From MGIIa-L3 sp11892u (lineage in GTDB: Archaea; Thermoplasmatota; Poseidoniia; Poseidoniales; Poseidoniaceae), in NCBI GenBank assembly GCA_965659685.1, contig CBFHXB010000007.1, positions 1-64,000 on the forward strand: a stretch of DNA of 64,000 bases. Reading direction: 5' to 3'. The notes beneath the pieces were generated by a model. The model ran no database searches. It was not told the DNA's origin and worked only from the letters and a program-made list of their open reading frames with translations. Numbering within the stretch: position 1 is the stretch's first letter; every line of letters begins with the position of its first letter. A program made the position numbers and the translations under genes. Positions 1 to 7,850 of the stretch are shown piece after piece.

Positions 1-223
1 GCCCACCGCCGTTCTGGAACAGCCGGCCAAGTTCCTCCATGTCGAGGTTGAACCGCACGTCTCCGTTGGCCTTCTCAAGGTCCAAGCCCATGTTTTCGAG
101 GTGCTTTCGGAACAGGTCCATCATTCGGTCGAGGTCGTCCCGATCGAACTCGATTCCAAAGGTGGCCAGCATCTGCAACAGCTGCTCCATGAGCCGCTCT
201 TCCCAATCGTCGCCGTCCGCCAT
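1..223 (-). CDS. Hypothetical protein, N-terminal fragment
   Basis: The reading frame starts at an ATG at 223 and runs off the left edge of the window. About 74 residues are visible, beginning MADGDDWEERL. The fragment is acidic and predicted helical, with many Met, Leu, Glu and Asp residues. It shows no recognisable motif, signal peptide or membrane segment. It is divergent from the aminotransferase at 351. I do not recognise the family, and the missing C-terminal part is needed to name it. Confidence 0.6.
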   Translation of the reverse strand, partial: MADGDDWEERLMEQLLQMLATFGIEFDRDDLDRMMDLFRKHLENMGLDLEKANGDVRFNLDMEELGRLFQNGGG

Positions 224-350
224 ATGCTCGCCTCAGTAGTGAACCTCAGGTTACATAGTGGCGTCAGCGTCGGGGTATTTCAAGGTATGGCGCACGAAGT
301 CCGTGGCCGCGTGGTCAAGTTCATGGGTTGAACCCGAAGTCCAGCACCTG

Positions 351-1859
351 ATGAGCACGGCGGCCGTACAGCACGATGCCCTCCAACGCCTTCACGCCAT
401 TCGTTCGCGGCAAGGTAAGTCCGGAACTCCCGGGCTCGATGACGCGACCATCGTGCGCTTTGTTGACCGTGATGCTCGCCTGCTCCAGGCAATCGGAGAA
501 GCTGAACAGCGGCTCGATACGCTCGTGGACGAACTTGGGGAGAACGCGGTCTTCGGAGACGAAGGCGACCTTGTGCGTGACCTGCAATCTGGCTTCGTGA
601 ATTTCTACGCCGCACCGACGGTCAACCCGTACGTCGCGCTTGCAGCCCGTGGTCCGTGGATCGTGACGGCCCATGGCGCCGTGCTTCACGACAACGGCGG
701 CTACGGCATGCTCGGTGCAGGCCATGGACCTCAGGACGTCATCGACGCCATGGCCGGGAACCACGTCATGGCCAACGTGATGACGCCCTCGTTCAGCCAG
801 CATCGATTCATCCAACGCTTGCGCCGAGAGATTGGGCACAGCCGGGAAGACGGCTGCCCCTTCGACCGCTTCATTTGCATGAACTCGGGTTCGGAAGGCA
901 TGACGGTGGGGATGCGCATCTGCGACGTCAACGCCCTCCACATGACGGGCCCCGGTGGTCGCCATGAAGGGAAACCCACCCGGATGCTGGCCATCGAACG
1001 GGCCTTCCACGGCCGAACCGACCGCCCTGCCCAAATTTCCCACTCCTGCAAAGACGGTTACGATCGAAACCTGAACACCTTCCAAGGCAGGGAGAACCTT
1101 GCCCTGATTCCCGCCAACGACGTGGACGCGCTCCGAGCTGCCTTTGCACAAGCCGACGCCGAGGGCGTGTTCATCGAATTGCTCGCCATCGAACCCGTCC
1201 AGGGCGAAGGTGCACCGGGTGTCTGCGTTGAACGAGCCTTCTACGACGAAGCCCGTCGCCTGACCCGCGAACACGGCAGCATGCTCGTGGTCGATTCCGT
1301 GCAGGCCGGCCTCCGCGGTCAAGGATGCTTGAGCATCGTCGATTACGAAGGCTTCCAAGACGCAGAAGCCCCCGACATGGAGGCCTGGTCGAAAGCCATC
1401 AATGCAGGCCAATTCCCGCTTTCGGTGGTCGGAATGACCGCAGAAGTTGCTGACATGTACGTCACTGGAATCTACGGCAACACGATGACCACGAACCCCC
1501 GCGCGCTCGAAACCGCCATTGCGGTGCTCGACCGCATCACGCCGGAGTTGCGCGACAACATCCGTGCACGTGGCAAAGAATTGGTCGCGGGGTTGGAAGG
1601 GGTCATGGCCGACCATCCCGATGCCGTTCTTTCCGTGCAGGGCACGGGGCTGCTGGTATGCGCCGAACTGGATCCCGAGCGCTTCCCCGTGGTCGGGGAC
1701 GAGAAGGTCGAGATGTGGTGCCGTCGACACGGTCTGGGCATCATCCACGGTGGACGAAACGCGTTGCGGTATACCCCTCACTTTGGATTGACCAGCGAAG
1801 AGGTCAGCCTCGTCGTTGACATGACCAGGAAGGTCATCGAGCACTTCAGCGCCGCGTGA
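351..1859 (+). CDS. Class III PLP-dependent aminotransferase
   Basis: The protein has 502 residues with the fold-type I class III layout. It shows a MNSGSEGM segment for phosphate binding, then AIEPVQGEG, then VVDSVQAG as the counterpart of the usual DEVQ motif with the Asp that contacts the PLP ring nitrogen. The segment WSKAINAGQ holds the presumed Schiff-base lysine. The family moves amino groups from omega-amino acids such as lysine, ornithine, GABA or acetylornithine to a keto acid. The substrate cannot be read from the sequence. ATG 351 is chosen because upstream codons in the frame are unlike the family; an in-frame ATG also exists at 258. The frame is divergent from the partial gene at the left edge. 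Confidence 0.85.
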   Translation: MSTAAVQHDALQRLHAIRSRQGKSGTPGLDDATIVRFVDRDARLLQAIGEAEQRLDTLVDELGENAVFGDEGDLVRDLQSGFVNFYAAPTVNPYVALAARGPWIVTAHGAVLHDNGGYGMLGAGHGPQDVIDAMAGNHVMANVMTPSFSQHRFIQRLRREIGHSREDGCPFDRFICMNSGSEGMTVGMRICDVNALHMTGPGGRHEGKPTRMLAIERAFHGRTDRPAQISHSCKDGYDRNLNTFQGRENLALIPANDVDALRAAFAQADAEGVFIELLAIEPVQGEGAPGVCVERAFYDEARRLTREHGSMLVVDSVQAGLRGQGCLSIVDYEGFQDAEAPDMEAWSKAINAGQFPLSVVGMTAEVADMYVTGIYGNTMTTNPRALETAIAVLDRITPELRDNIRARGKELVAGLEGVMADHPDAVLSVQGTGLLVCAELDPERFPVVGDEKVEMWCRRHGLGIIHGGRNALRYTPHFGLTSEEVSLVVDMTRKVIEHFSAA

Positions 1860-1872
1860 AGCGGCTCTGCCC

Positions 1873-3369
1873 TCACGCGTCTGTGATCAGGTGGTGCAGG
1901 GTTCGGACGTGAACCCCGGTTGCACCGTGCTTCACCGTCGCGTTGGTCTTGGCGCCCCAGAAGGTGCCGGCGATGTCCATGTGTGCCCAAGGAATCTGTT
2001 CCTCGTCGTCGCCTTTGCCGCGGCTTGGGACGAACTGCTTCAGGAACGCGGCGGCGGTGTTGGCGCCGCCCCAGCGGCCGGCCCCGAGGTTGCGGGTGTC
2101 GGCGATCTTCGAATCGGTCATCTCCTTCTCGAAGGCAGGCAAGAGCGGCATTGGCCAAGCGAGTTCGCCCACCGCGTTCCCGGCATCATGAATGCGGGAC
2201 CGCAGGTCGTCATCGTTGGACCACAGTCCAGTGGCTTCGTGGCCGAGGGCCACGACGCACGCTCCGGTCAGGGTGGCGAGGTCGATGATGTACTCCGGGT
2301 CGTATTCGCCGGCCTTCCATAGGCCGTCGGACAGCACCAAGCGTCCTTCTGCGTCGGTGTTCAGCACCTCGATGGTCTTGCCAGAGTAAGTGCGAATCAC
2401 GTCGCCGGGTCGCTGCGCATTGGCTGCGGGCATGTTTTCGGCCATGCAGGCGATGCCCGTGACCTTGCCTTCCCAGCCGGTTTCGACCAGCGCATGCATG
2501 AGGCCAAACACGACGGCAGAACCGCCCATGTCGTACTTCATTTCGTCCATCGACGGGCTCGGCTTGATCGAGATGCCACCGGTGTCGAAGGTGATGCCCT
2601 TGCCGACGATGACCGGTGCTCGACCGGCCACTTCTGCGTTCAGTTCGAAGATGACCATGCAAGGCTTGCGTGACGAACCCATGCCGACGGCCACCAAACC
2701 GCCCATGCCACGTTCGAGGGCTTCCTCGTAGGTGATGACGGAGACGTTCAGGCGGTCCGAGTGTTCCGCGAACTCCATCGCTTGCCGGGCGTAGGCCATC
2801 GGGTAGAGGTCGTTGGGCGGACAGTTGCCCAGGTCACGGGCTCGGTGGACGCCCTTCACGACGCCAGCCATGCGCTCCACCACGGTCGCGAGCGGCCCGG
2901 TGTCTTCGTCTTCGCACGCGAATCGGACGACGGCTTCAGCGTCGTCGTCCTCGTCTTCGTCGTCCTTGGTGATGTACACGTCGTAACTGTAGTCGCGGAG
3001 CATCATGCCCTCTGCCATGGCCGCCAGGTCGTGCATGTCGCCGTCTTCGGCCGCGACGGTGAATTCCTTGCCGTGGCTGGGCTTCATGGCCGCGGTGACC
3101 TTGGCTCCGATCTCGCGCCAGACGTCCTGGTCGAGGTCCTTGGACTTGCCAAGCCCCACGAGGAGGGCTCGTCCTTCACCGGTGCCGACGAGGGCAAGGA
3201 TTTCCCCCTTCTTGCCCTTGAAGTCGCCATCGCTGAGGGCGTTGGCGATCTGCGACTTGAGCGCAGAGGGCACGCCGGTGAGGCTGGCGTCGGCGACGTC
3301 GTCGCCTTGTGTGAGCGGAAGGATGAGGGTGCCGTGAAGCGTGTTGCTCGGGCTGACTTCAATGCGCAT
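1873..3369 (-). CDS. pepA: Leucyl aminopeptidase, M17 family
   Basis: This 498-residue protein matches the usual M17 length. The C-terminal catalytic half carries GITFDTGGISIKP and the signature NTDAEGRL, which supply ligands of the two catalytic metal ions, plus GKG and a MKYDMGGSA segment typical of the family. The N-terminal half is the divergent macro-like domain and contains an acidic run (DDEDEDDD). M17 enzymes are cytosolic hexamers that remove N-terminal residues from peptides. The gene lies directly downstream of a secreted M14 peptidase on the same strand, which suggests uptake and final hydrolysis of environmental peptides. The start at MRIEVSPS is preferred over an upstream in-frame methionine that would add unrelated residues. 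Confidence 0.93.
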   Translation of the reverse strand: MRIEVSPSNTLHGTLILPLTQGDDVADASLTGVPSALKSQIANALSDGDFKGKKGEILALVGTGEGRALLVGLGKSKDLDQDVWREIGAKVTAAMKPSHGKEFTVAAEDGDMHDLAAMAEGMMLRDYSYDVYITKDDEDEDDDAEAVVRFACEDEDTGPLATVVERMAGVVKGVHRARDLGNCPPNDLYPMAYARQAMEFAEHSDRLNVSVITYEEALERGMGGLVAVGMGSSRKPCMVIFELNAEVAGRAPVIVGKGITFDTGGISIKPSPSMDEMKYDMGGSAVVFGLMHALVETGWEGKVTGIACMAENMPAANAQRPGDVIRTYSGKTIEVLNTDAEGRLVLSDGLWKAGEYDPEYIIDLATLTGACVVALGHEATGLWSNDDDLRSRIHDAGNAVGELAWPMPLLPAFEKEMTDSKIADTRNLGAGRWGGANTAAAFLKQFVPSRGKGDDEEQIPWAHMDIAGTFWGAKTNATVKHGATGVHVRTLHHLITDA

Positions 3370-3403
3370 GTGGATTCCCGGTTGTGGACCGAGGGGGGGC
3401 ACT

Positions 3404-4795
3404 TCAATCCTCGTGCGCCTCGGTGTTGCCGTCCGTCCTGCGGTTTCGACCCTCGGCGACCAAGGCGGCGAGGAGGGACACCACCAACAGCGGTGCAGCA
3501 CCGACCGGCATGGCATCGCCCGCGTCGGCACCGGTCTCGTCAATGGCTTCCGTGGGGATGCTCTCGTTGACCCACGTGGACGCGTCGATGACCCGCTTTT
3601 GGTAGTTCAAATTCCACGAGCCTTCGCTGACCAAACGGCTCCCGTCAAAGGGAAGTTCAACCGTCTTTGAGGTGGTTGCGTTGACGTTGAACAAGTCTGA
3701 AGCCCACGCAACACTCCCATCGGCGAGCCTGTACTCGAGCGAGGCGTTGGTGGTGCTGGCATATCCGTGGTTGGTCACGTCGAGCGTGACGGCGTCACGG
3801 CTCACGTCAAGGGCGTTCACGTCAAGGCGAGCCCGCCAATACCAGACGTTGTTGATCAGGAACCGCATGACGTCGAGTTCTTCGGCCAGACGGTCGTGGA
3901 GCGATTCGAAGCTTCCAGGGACAAATTGCTCGTCGTCGGTTTCGAAGGTGAAGGTCGGGAACCCCATCACGCCGTACCCGTAATCGCGGCTTGTTCCACA
4001 ATTTGGATAGAGGCCCTGGTTTGCGTTCTGAATCGGGATGTCCGACACCGTGGCGTGAACGTCTTCCCGGATGCCCCAGAACAACTCCCAGTCGGGGGGC
4101 TGATCGGCCCACTTCCCCCATGGGTACAGCATGATCCACACACCGGTGTGCATGGTGACGTAGAGGTCGGCGTCGGTGACGTAGGCGTTCATGTAATCCG
4201 AATTGTGCATGGTTTCGGATTCGCTGAAGGCGCTGCTTCCTGGTTGGGTGGTGGGGCACGTGTTCCAGTAATGGTCGTAATTTCGGTTGAGGTCCACCTG
4301 GTTGATGTTCCACCGTGTGTCGATGTCGTTGCCGTCTGGATTGAGCATGATGAGGATGTGCAATTCCGTGTGCTGGAGCACATCGATGGCTTCCTGGTTT
4401 CCTGCCGCCCATTCGTTGATGTAGAATTTCGCCGTCAGGTACGCCAAGGCCGTCCCGAGGTATTCGTTGCCGTGGTGACCGCCGTCGATGTAGACAATTT
4501 CCTTTGCGGATCCGTTTGGCTTGGTGTCCATCGACCAATCCGACAGCCGAACCACCCAGAGCGTTCGACCGAGCTCCGAATCACCCACGTCCATCAGATC
4601 CACGATGTCGGGGTGGTCATCGGCCCATCCGTTGACCTCTAAGGTCAGGGCCGCCCACGTCATGTGGACGTGGTTGTCGATGGGTTCGCCCGGCCACGCG
4701 TCCTGCACATGATGCTCAGGGCGCTGCCCATGGACGGTTCCTGCAGCCAGCGGTGCGAGCAGCACCAACACCAGCAGCAAGGCACGGCCGCGCAT
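3404..4795 (-). CDS. Secreted M14 zinc carboxypeptidase with C-terminal anchor
   Basis: The 463-residue product begins with a clear signal peptide (hydrophobic run at about residues 4-19). Zinc ligands are visible as H108 and E111 in GGHHGNE, with the third His in YVTMHTG, and a likely catalytic Glu in FTFETDD. The C-terminus has an Ig-like region rich in Asn and Thr, then a hydrophobic segment (PLLVVSLLAALVA) followed by Arg residues. This arrangement fits a membrane-tethered exoenzyme. M14 peptidases cleave C-terminal residues of extracellular proteins. The protein ends 34 bp upstream of the M17 gene start, so the two are probably co-transcribed. The start at 4795 is chosen because the signal peptide begins there. 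Confidence 0.9.
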   Translation of the reverse strand: MRGRALLLVLVLLAPLAAGTVHGQRPEHHVQDAWPGEPIDNHVHMTWAALTLEVNGWADDHPDIVDLMDVGDSELGRTLWVVRLSDWSMDTKPNGSAKEIVYIDGGHHGNEYLGTALAYLTAKFYINEWAAGNQEAIDVLQHTELHILIMLNPDGNDIDTRWNINQVDLNRNYDHYWNTCPTTQPGSSAFSESETMHNSDYMNAYVTDADLYVTMHTGVWIMLYPWGKWADQPPDWELFWGIREDVHATVSDIPIQNANQGLYPNCGTSRDYGYGVMGFPTFTFETDDEQFVPGSFESLHDRLAEELDVMRFLINNVWYWRARLDVNALDVSRDAVTLDVTNHGYASTTNASLEYRLADGSVAWASDLFNVNATTSKTVELPFDGSRLVSEGSWNLNYQKRVIDASTWVNESIPTEAIDETGADAGDAMPVGAAPLLVVSLLAALVAEGRNRRTDGNTEAHED

Positions 4796-4835
4796 GGTTG
4801 CCGGAATCGCTTGGGTCTGATGACCCTTCCCACGC

Positions 4836-5261
4836 TCACCAGTCGGAGGTGAATGCGTTGGGATTAGCGATGCGCTCGGATTCACGGGTCCAGATCATGG
4901 CTGCGTCGCCGGCGTACACGTCGGCGTACGGGTCGACCTCCTCGGTGTCGAGGCTGCGTTGCATGTAAGCCTCCACGCGCTCGCGGAGGTCGGGCTTGAA
5001 TTTCCAATAGTGGATGCGCCATTCGCGTCCGTCCCACAGCGTGGTCTCTTCGGATTCGGTGGTCAGCAGGTCCCAATCTTGGAACATGTAGAACAGGTTG
5101 CGGTCGTTTGGCTCGAGGGCGTTGTCGATGATGCGGTTGTAGAAGCCGAAGAAGCCAAGCGCGTGTTCCGCCATGCCTCGTGCAACCTCCATGTCCATGT
5201 CGGTGTCGATGTGCTGCTGAATGGCGCGCGTGAGGTCTCTCAAGGTCATGCTCATGTCCAT
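4836..5261 (-). CDS. Small conserved archaeal protein, DUF6015-like
   Basis: This predicted 141-residue soluble protein has an N-terminal helical part (LTRAIQQHID) followed by LGFFGFYNRIIDNALE, a FYMFQDWDLL segment, and EETTLWDGREWRIHYW. That order of segments resembles the DUF6015 family of Thermoplasmata, which has no assigned function; the assignment is from memory and is moderate. Three methionines lie close together at the start (5261, 5255, 5249). The first follows a purine-rich GGGGTGG and is used here. The gene lies upstream of the M14 peptidase on the same strand, with about 40 bp between them. Confidence 0.75.
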   Translation of the reverse strand: MDMSMTLRDLTRAIQQHIDTDMDMEVARGMAEHALGFFGFYNRIIDNALEPNDRNLFYMFQDWDLLTTESEETTLWDGREWRIHYWKFKPDLRERVEAYMQRSLDTEEVDPYADVYAGDAAMIWTRESERIANPNAFTSDW

Positions 5262-5403
5262 TCCACCCCGCCGCGGTTCTTGCCCCGCAACAGTACTGTA
5301 TATTGCCTGACACCCTATATGAACCCTCTTCCGGAAATTGGCTTTTGGTTGCCGGAAGCCTCCTCGGGCGAACGCTCTTGACGACCAACCCCTCCCCACG
5401 GCC

Positions 5404-6402
5404 ATGGACTCCGACCTGCCCACCTTCCTCGGTTTGCCCGAGGACGGCGACGCAGCACCTGACGTCGTGGTCCTCCCGCTTCCGTACGAACTGACGACGT
5501 CCTACGGCCAAGGAACCGCTGACGGCCCCTTGGCCTGCCTCGAAGCCAGTGCCCAAGTCGAACTTCACGAGGTGCTGCTCGGGGAGGACCTCCCCGCAGG
5601 CCTCGTGTTTCGCACCGAACGGCCTTGGACTTCAGACGCCGGATCGCTGTTGGAGCAATTGGACGACATGGAGGGTTTTCTCAGGCCGTGGTGCACCGGC
5701 GACGTCTTCCCGTTGGCCCTTGGAGGCGAACACGGTATCCTCCCGCCATTCATGGCCGCCTTGCGTGATCACCCCGCTTTGGAGGGCGACCTCGGCCGCC
5801 TGACGGTCGTTCAAATCGATGCCCACGCCGACCTCAGAAGCCAGCTGGATGACGAACCCTATTCGCACGCCTGCGCAGCGGCTCGAAGCCTTGATCTCGG
5901 CGTTGGACGCTTGATTCAGGTCGGCGTACGGGCGCACAGCTTGGAAGAACAACAGCGCATCGTGGATGATGACCGGATCACGACTTGGTTCGCTCGGGAC
6001 GTGATGGCGCCGGGTCGAGGTGCCTCGGTGTGGGATGCATTCATCGAGGTACTGGAGGGCTTGGAAGGGCCAGTCCACCTCTCCTTCGACATCGACGGCT
6101 TGGACGGTACCTTGGTTCCAGCGACCGGAACGCCGGTCCCTGGGGGACTGACCTACTGGCACGCGATTCAGGTCATTGAGGCGGTGTTCTCAGCCTCCGA
6201 GGCCACCGTCATCAGCGCTGACGTGAACGAAATCGTTCGGCAGGAAGGCAGCCCCCTTACTCAATTCACAGCGGCGATGATGGCCACGAAGATCCTCGGT
6301 GCCCACGCCCTCGCCCGACGCGAAGGCCGTTGGGCGGGGCATAACCCGTCCCGCAAAGGCCCTCGTGCGCCCCAACCGCGTCACACTTTCTCAGACCCCT
6401 GA
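5404..6402 (+). CDS. speB: Agmatinase / ureohydrolase family
   Basis: The 332-residue protein carries the manganese-binding motifs of the arginase-agmatinase family: GGEH ending at H110, DAHAD at 139-143 and SFDIDGLDG near residue 235. Agmatinase splits agmatine into putrescine and urea. The following genes encode AdoMet decarboxylase and deoxyhypusine synthase on the same strand with gaps of only 28 and 2 bp, so agmatine or aminopropyl-agmatine are the likely substrates. In some archaea an agmatinase acts after deoxyhypusine synthase has joined agmatine to aIF5A; that role is possible here. ATG 5404 is preferred because it begins the conserved region. Confidence 0.9.
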   Translation: MDSDLPTFLGLPEDGDAAPDVVVLPLPYELTTSYGQGTADGPLACLEASAQVELHEVLLGEDLPAGLVFRTERPWTSDAGSLLEQLDDMEGFLRPWCTGDVFPLALGGEHGILPPFMAALRDHPALEGDLGRLTVVQIDAHADLRSQLDDEPYSHACAAARSLDLGVGRLIQVGVRAHSLEEQQRIVDDDRITTWFARDVMAPGRGASVWDAFIEVLEGLEGPVHLSFDIDGLDGTLVPATGTPVPGGLTYWHAIQVIEAVFSASEATVISADVNEIVRQEGSPLTQFTAAMMATKILGAHALARREGRWAGHNPSRKGPRAPQPRHTFSDP

Positions 6403-6430
6403 ACCTGCTGGCTTCATATGCAAGGAATGG

Positions 6431-6844
6431 ATGCAGGGCGCATTGACCATCGAAGGCTCCCTTGCTGCACACGGCCAACATGTGATGTTGGACCTCACGG
6501 GGTACACCTCACCACGTCCAGACGAAGGGGAATGGATGCTTGACGTCCTGCGTCAAGCGGTCACCCGCTCCACTGCAAGGCAAGTCCATGCGCACGTGGA
6601 AGACTTCGACGGAACGCAGTCCCCGCCCGGATTTGCTGCAGTGGTCCTGTTGGACGAAAGCCATCTTAGCGCCCACTGCTATTCAGACCGGGGTTGGCTG
6701 GCCATCGATTGCTTCACGTGCGGCGGCACGGATGCTCAGGGCATCGTCGACGACGTGCTGGAGGCTTTGGTTGCCGTCATGCCCGACCTCGTGGTCCAGC
6801 AGCACAGGGCCGTCAGCCGCTTCATGCACCCCTTGGAGGGCTGA
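6431..6844 (+). CDS. speH: S-adenosylmethionine decarboxylase proenzyme (class 1B type)
   Basis: The product has 137 residues, the usual length of the short prokaryotic SpeH form. The motif ESHLSAH contains S80, the residue that becomes the pyruvoyl group after self-cleavage. It is followed by the conserved AIDCFTCGG with the catalytic Cys. The enzyme makes decarboxylated AdoMet, the aminopropyl donor for spermidine-type polyamines. In some archaea the same fold is an arginine decarboxylase, which would also fit beside an agmatinase, and the sequence alone does not settle this. The start at 6431 fits the short gap after speB; an earlier in-frame ATG would overlap speB by about 100 bp. Confidence 0.88.
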   Translation: MQGALTIEGSLAAHGQHVMLDLTGYTSPRPDEGEWMLDVLRQAVTRSTARQVHAHVEDFDGTQSPPGFAAVVLLDESHLSAHCYSDRGWLAIDCFTCGGTDAQGIVDDVLEALVAVMPDLVVQQHRAVSRFMHPLEG

Positions 6845-6846
6845 CG

Positions 6847-7806
6847 ATGTCCGTTCGGGCTTTTGTCGATGAGCATTTCAACCACTTCAACGCGGGTGCC
6901 CTGCGCGCCACCGCAAGGAGCCTTACCGACTTCCTTGAATCGGGTGGGACCCTTGTGCTGACCCTCGCGGGCGCCATGAGCACGGCCGGTCTTGGACGCA
7001 GCATTGCACCCATGATTCGTGCCGGCCACATCGGGGCCATTTCGTGCACAGGGGCCAACCTCGAGGAGGACCTCTTCCGTTTGGTTGCCTTGGATCATTA
7101 CGAAGCCGTCCCGAATTGGAGGGACCTTTCGGCCATGGACGAGGCAGACCTGCTCTCGCGCGGGATGAACCGCGTCACCGACGTATGCATCCCTGAAGAA
7201 GAGGCCTTCCGACGTGTCGGAGGCCACCTCCTTGAACGCTGGAAGGCGGCCGAGGCGAACGGCGAGCGGCATTTGCCGCACGCGTTCCTCTACGGCATGT
7301 TGACCGACGGGACCCTGAACGACGTCATGCAAGCCGATCCTGCCACCTCATGGTTGCTCGCTGCTGCCGAACAGGACTTGCCGCTCGTGGTGCCCGGCTG
7401 GGAAGATTCCACCTTGGCCAACATCTTCGCCTCACACATCCTCGATGGGACCCTGAAGAACAGCGACGTGGTCCGTGGGGGCGTGGAGTACATGCTCACC
7501 TTTGCGGACTGGTACCGTGCACAAGCACGCCCGGTCGGCTTCCTCCAGGTGGGTGGCGGCATCGCAGGGGATTTTCCAATATGTACCGTGCCCATGCTTC
7601 GGCAGGACCTCGGTGAAGACGTCCCCTATTGGTCCTGGTTCGCTCAGATCAGCGAATCATCGCCGTCCTATGGGGGCTATTCCGGGGCTCCGCCAAACGA
7701 GAAAATCACGTGGGGGAAACTGCTTCCTGAAACGCCACGGTTCGTCATTGAATCCGACGCCACGCTCGTCCTCCCGCTTCTTCTCGGATACGTCCTCGAC
7801 GCCTAA
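6847..7806 (+). CDS. dys: Deoxyhypusine synthase family protein
   Basis: This 319-residue protein has the NAD-binding pattern of deoxyhypusine synthase: TLAGAMSTAG near the start, SCTGANLEED, then VGFLQVGGG, and a C-terminal NEKITWGK in which K291 matches the catalytic lysine that carries the aminobutyl intermediate. The enzyme transfers the butylamine group of a polyamine to a lysine of the translation factor aIF5A. It starts 2 bp after the AdoMet decarboxylase stop and so ends a polyamine-to-hypusine operon. Homospermidine-synthase-like members of the same family exist, so the acceptor is inferred. Confidence 0.88.
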   Translation: MSVRAFVDEHFNHFNAGALRATARSLTDFLESGGTLVLTLAGAMSTAGLGRSIAPMIRAGHIGAISCTGANLEEDLFRLVALDHYEAVPNWRDLSAMDEADLLSRGMNRVTDVCIPEEEAFRRVGGHLLERWKAAEANGERHLPHAFLYGMLTDGTLNDVMQADPATSWLLAAAEQDLPLVVPGWEDSTLANIFASHILDGTLKNSDVVRGGVEYMLTFADWYRAQARPVGFLQVGGGIAGDFPICTVPMLRQDLGEDVPYWSWFAQISESSPSYGGYSGAPPNEKITWGKLLPETPRFVIESDATLVLPLLLGYVLDA

Positions 7807-7850
7807 CATCGTCCCCCAACTCTCTTGAGGGACCCGGCCAAGGTGAAACC

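Noticed and set aside
321..1844. Long antisense open frame opposite the aminotransferase, and similar long antisense frames opposite the pilus operon (24739-27117) and the giant secreted protein (62589-63809)
   Set aside because: They are by-products of high-GC codon usage on the real strand. Their translations have no domain, signal peptide or plausible composition.
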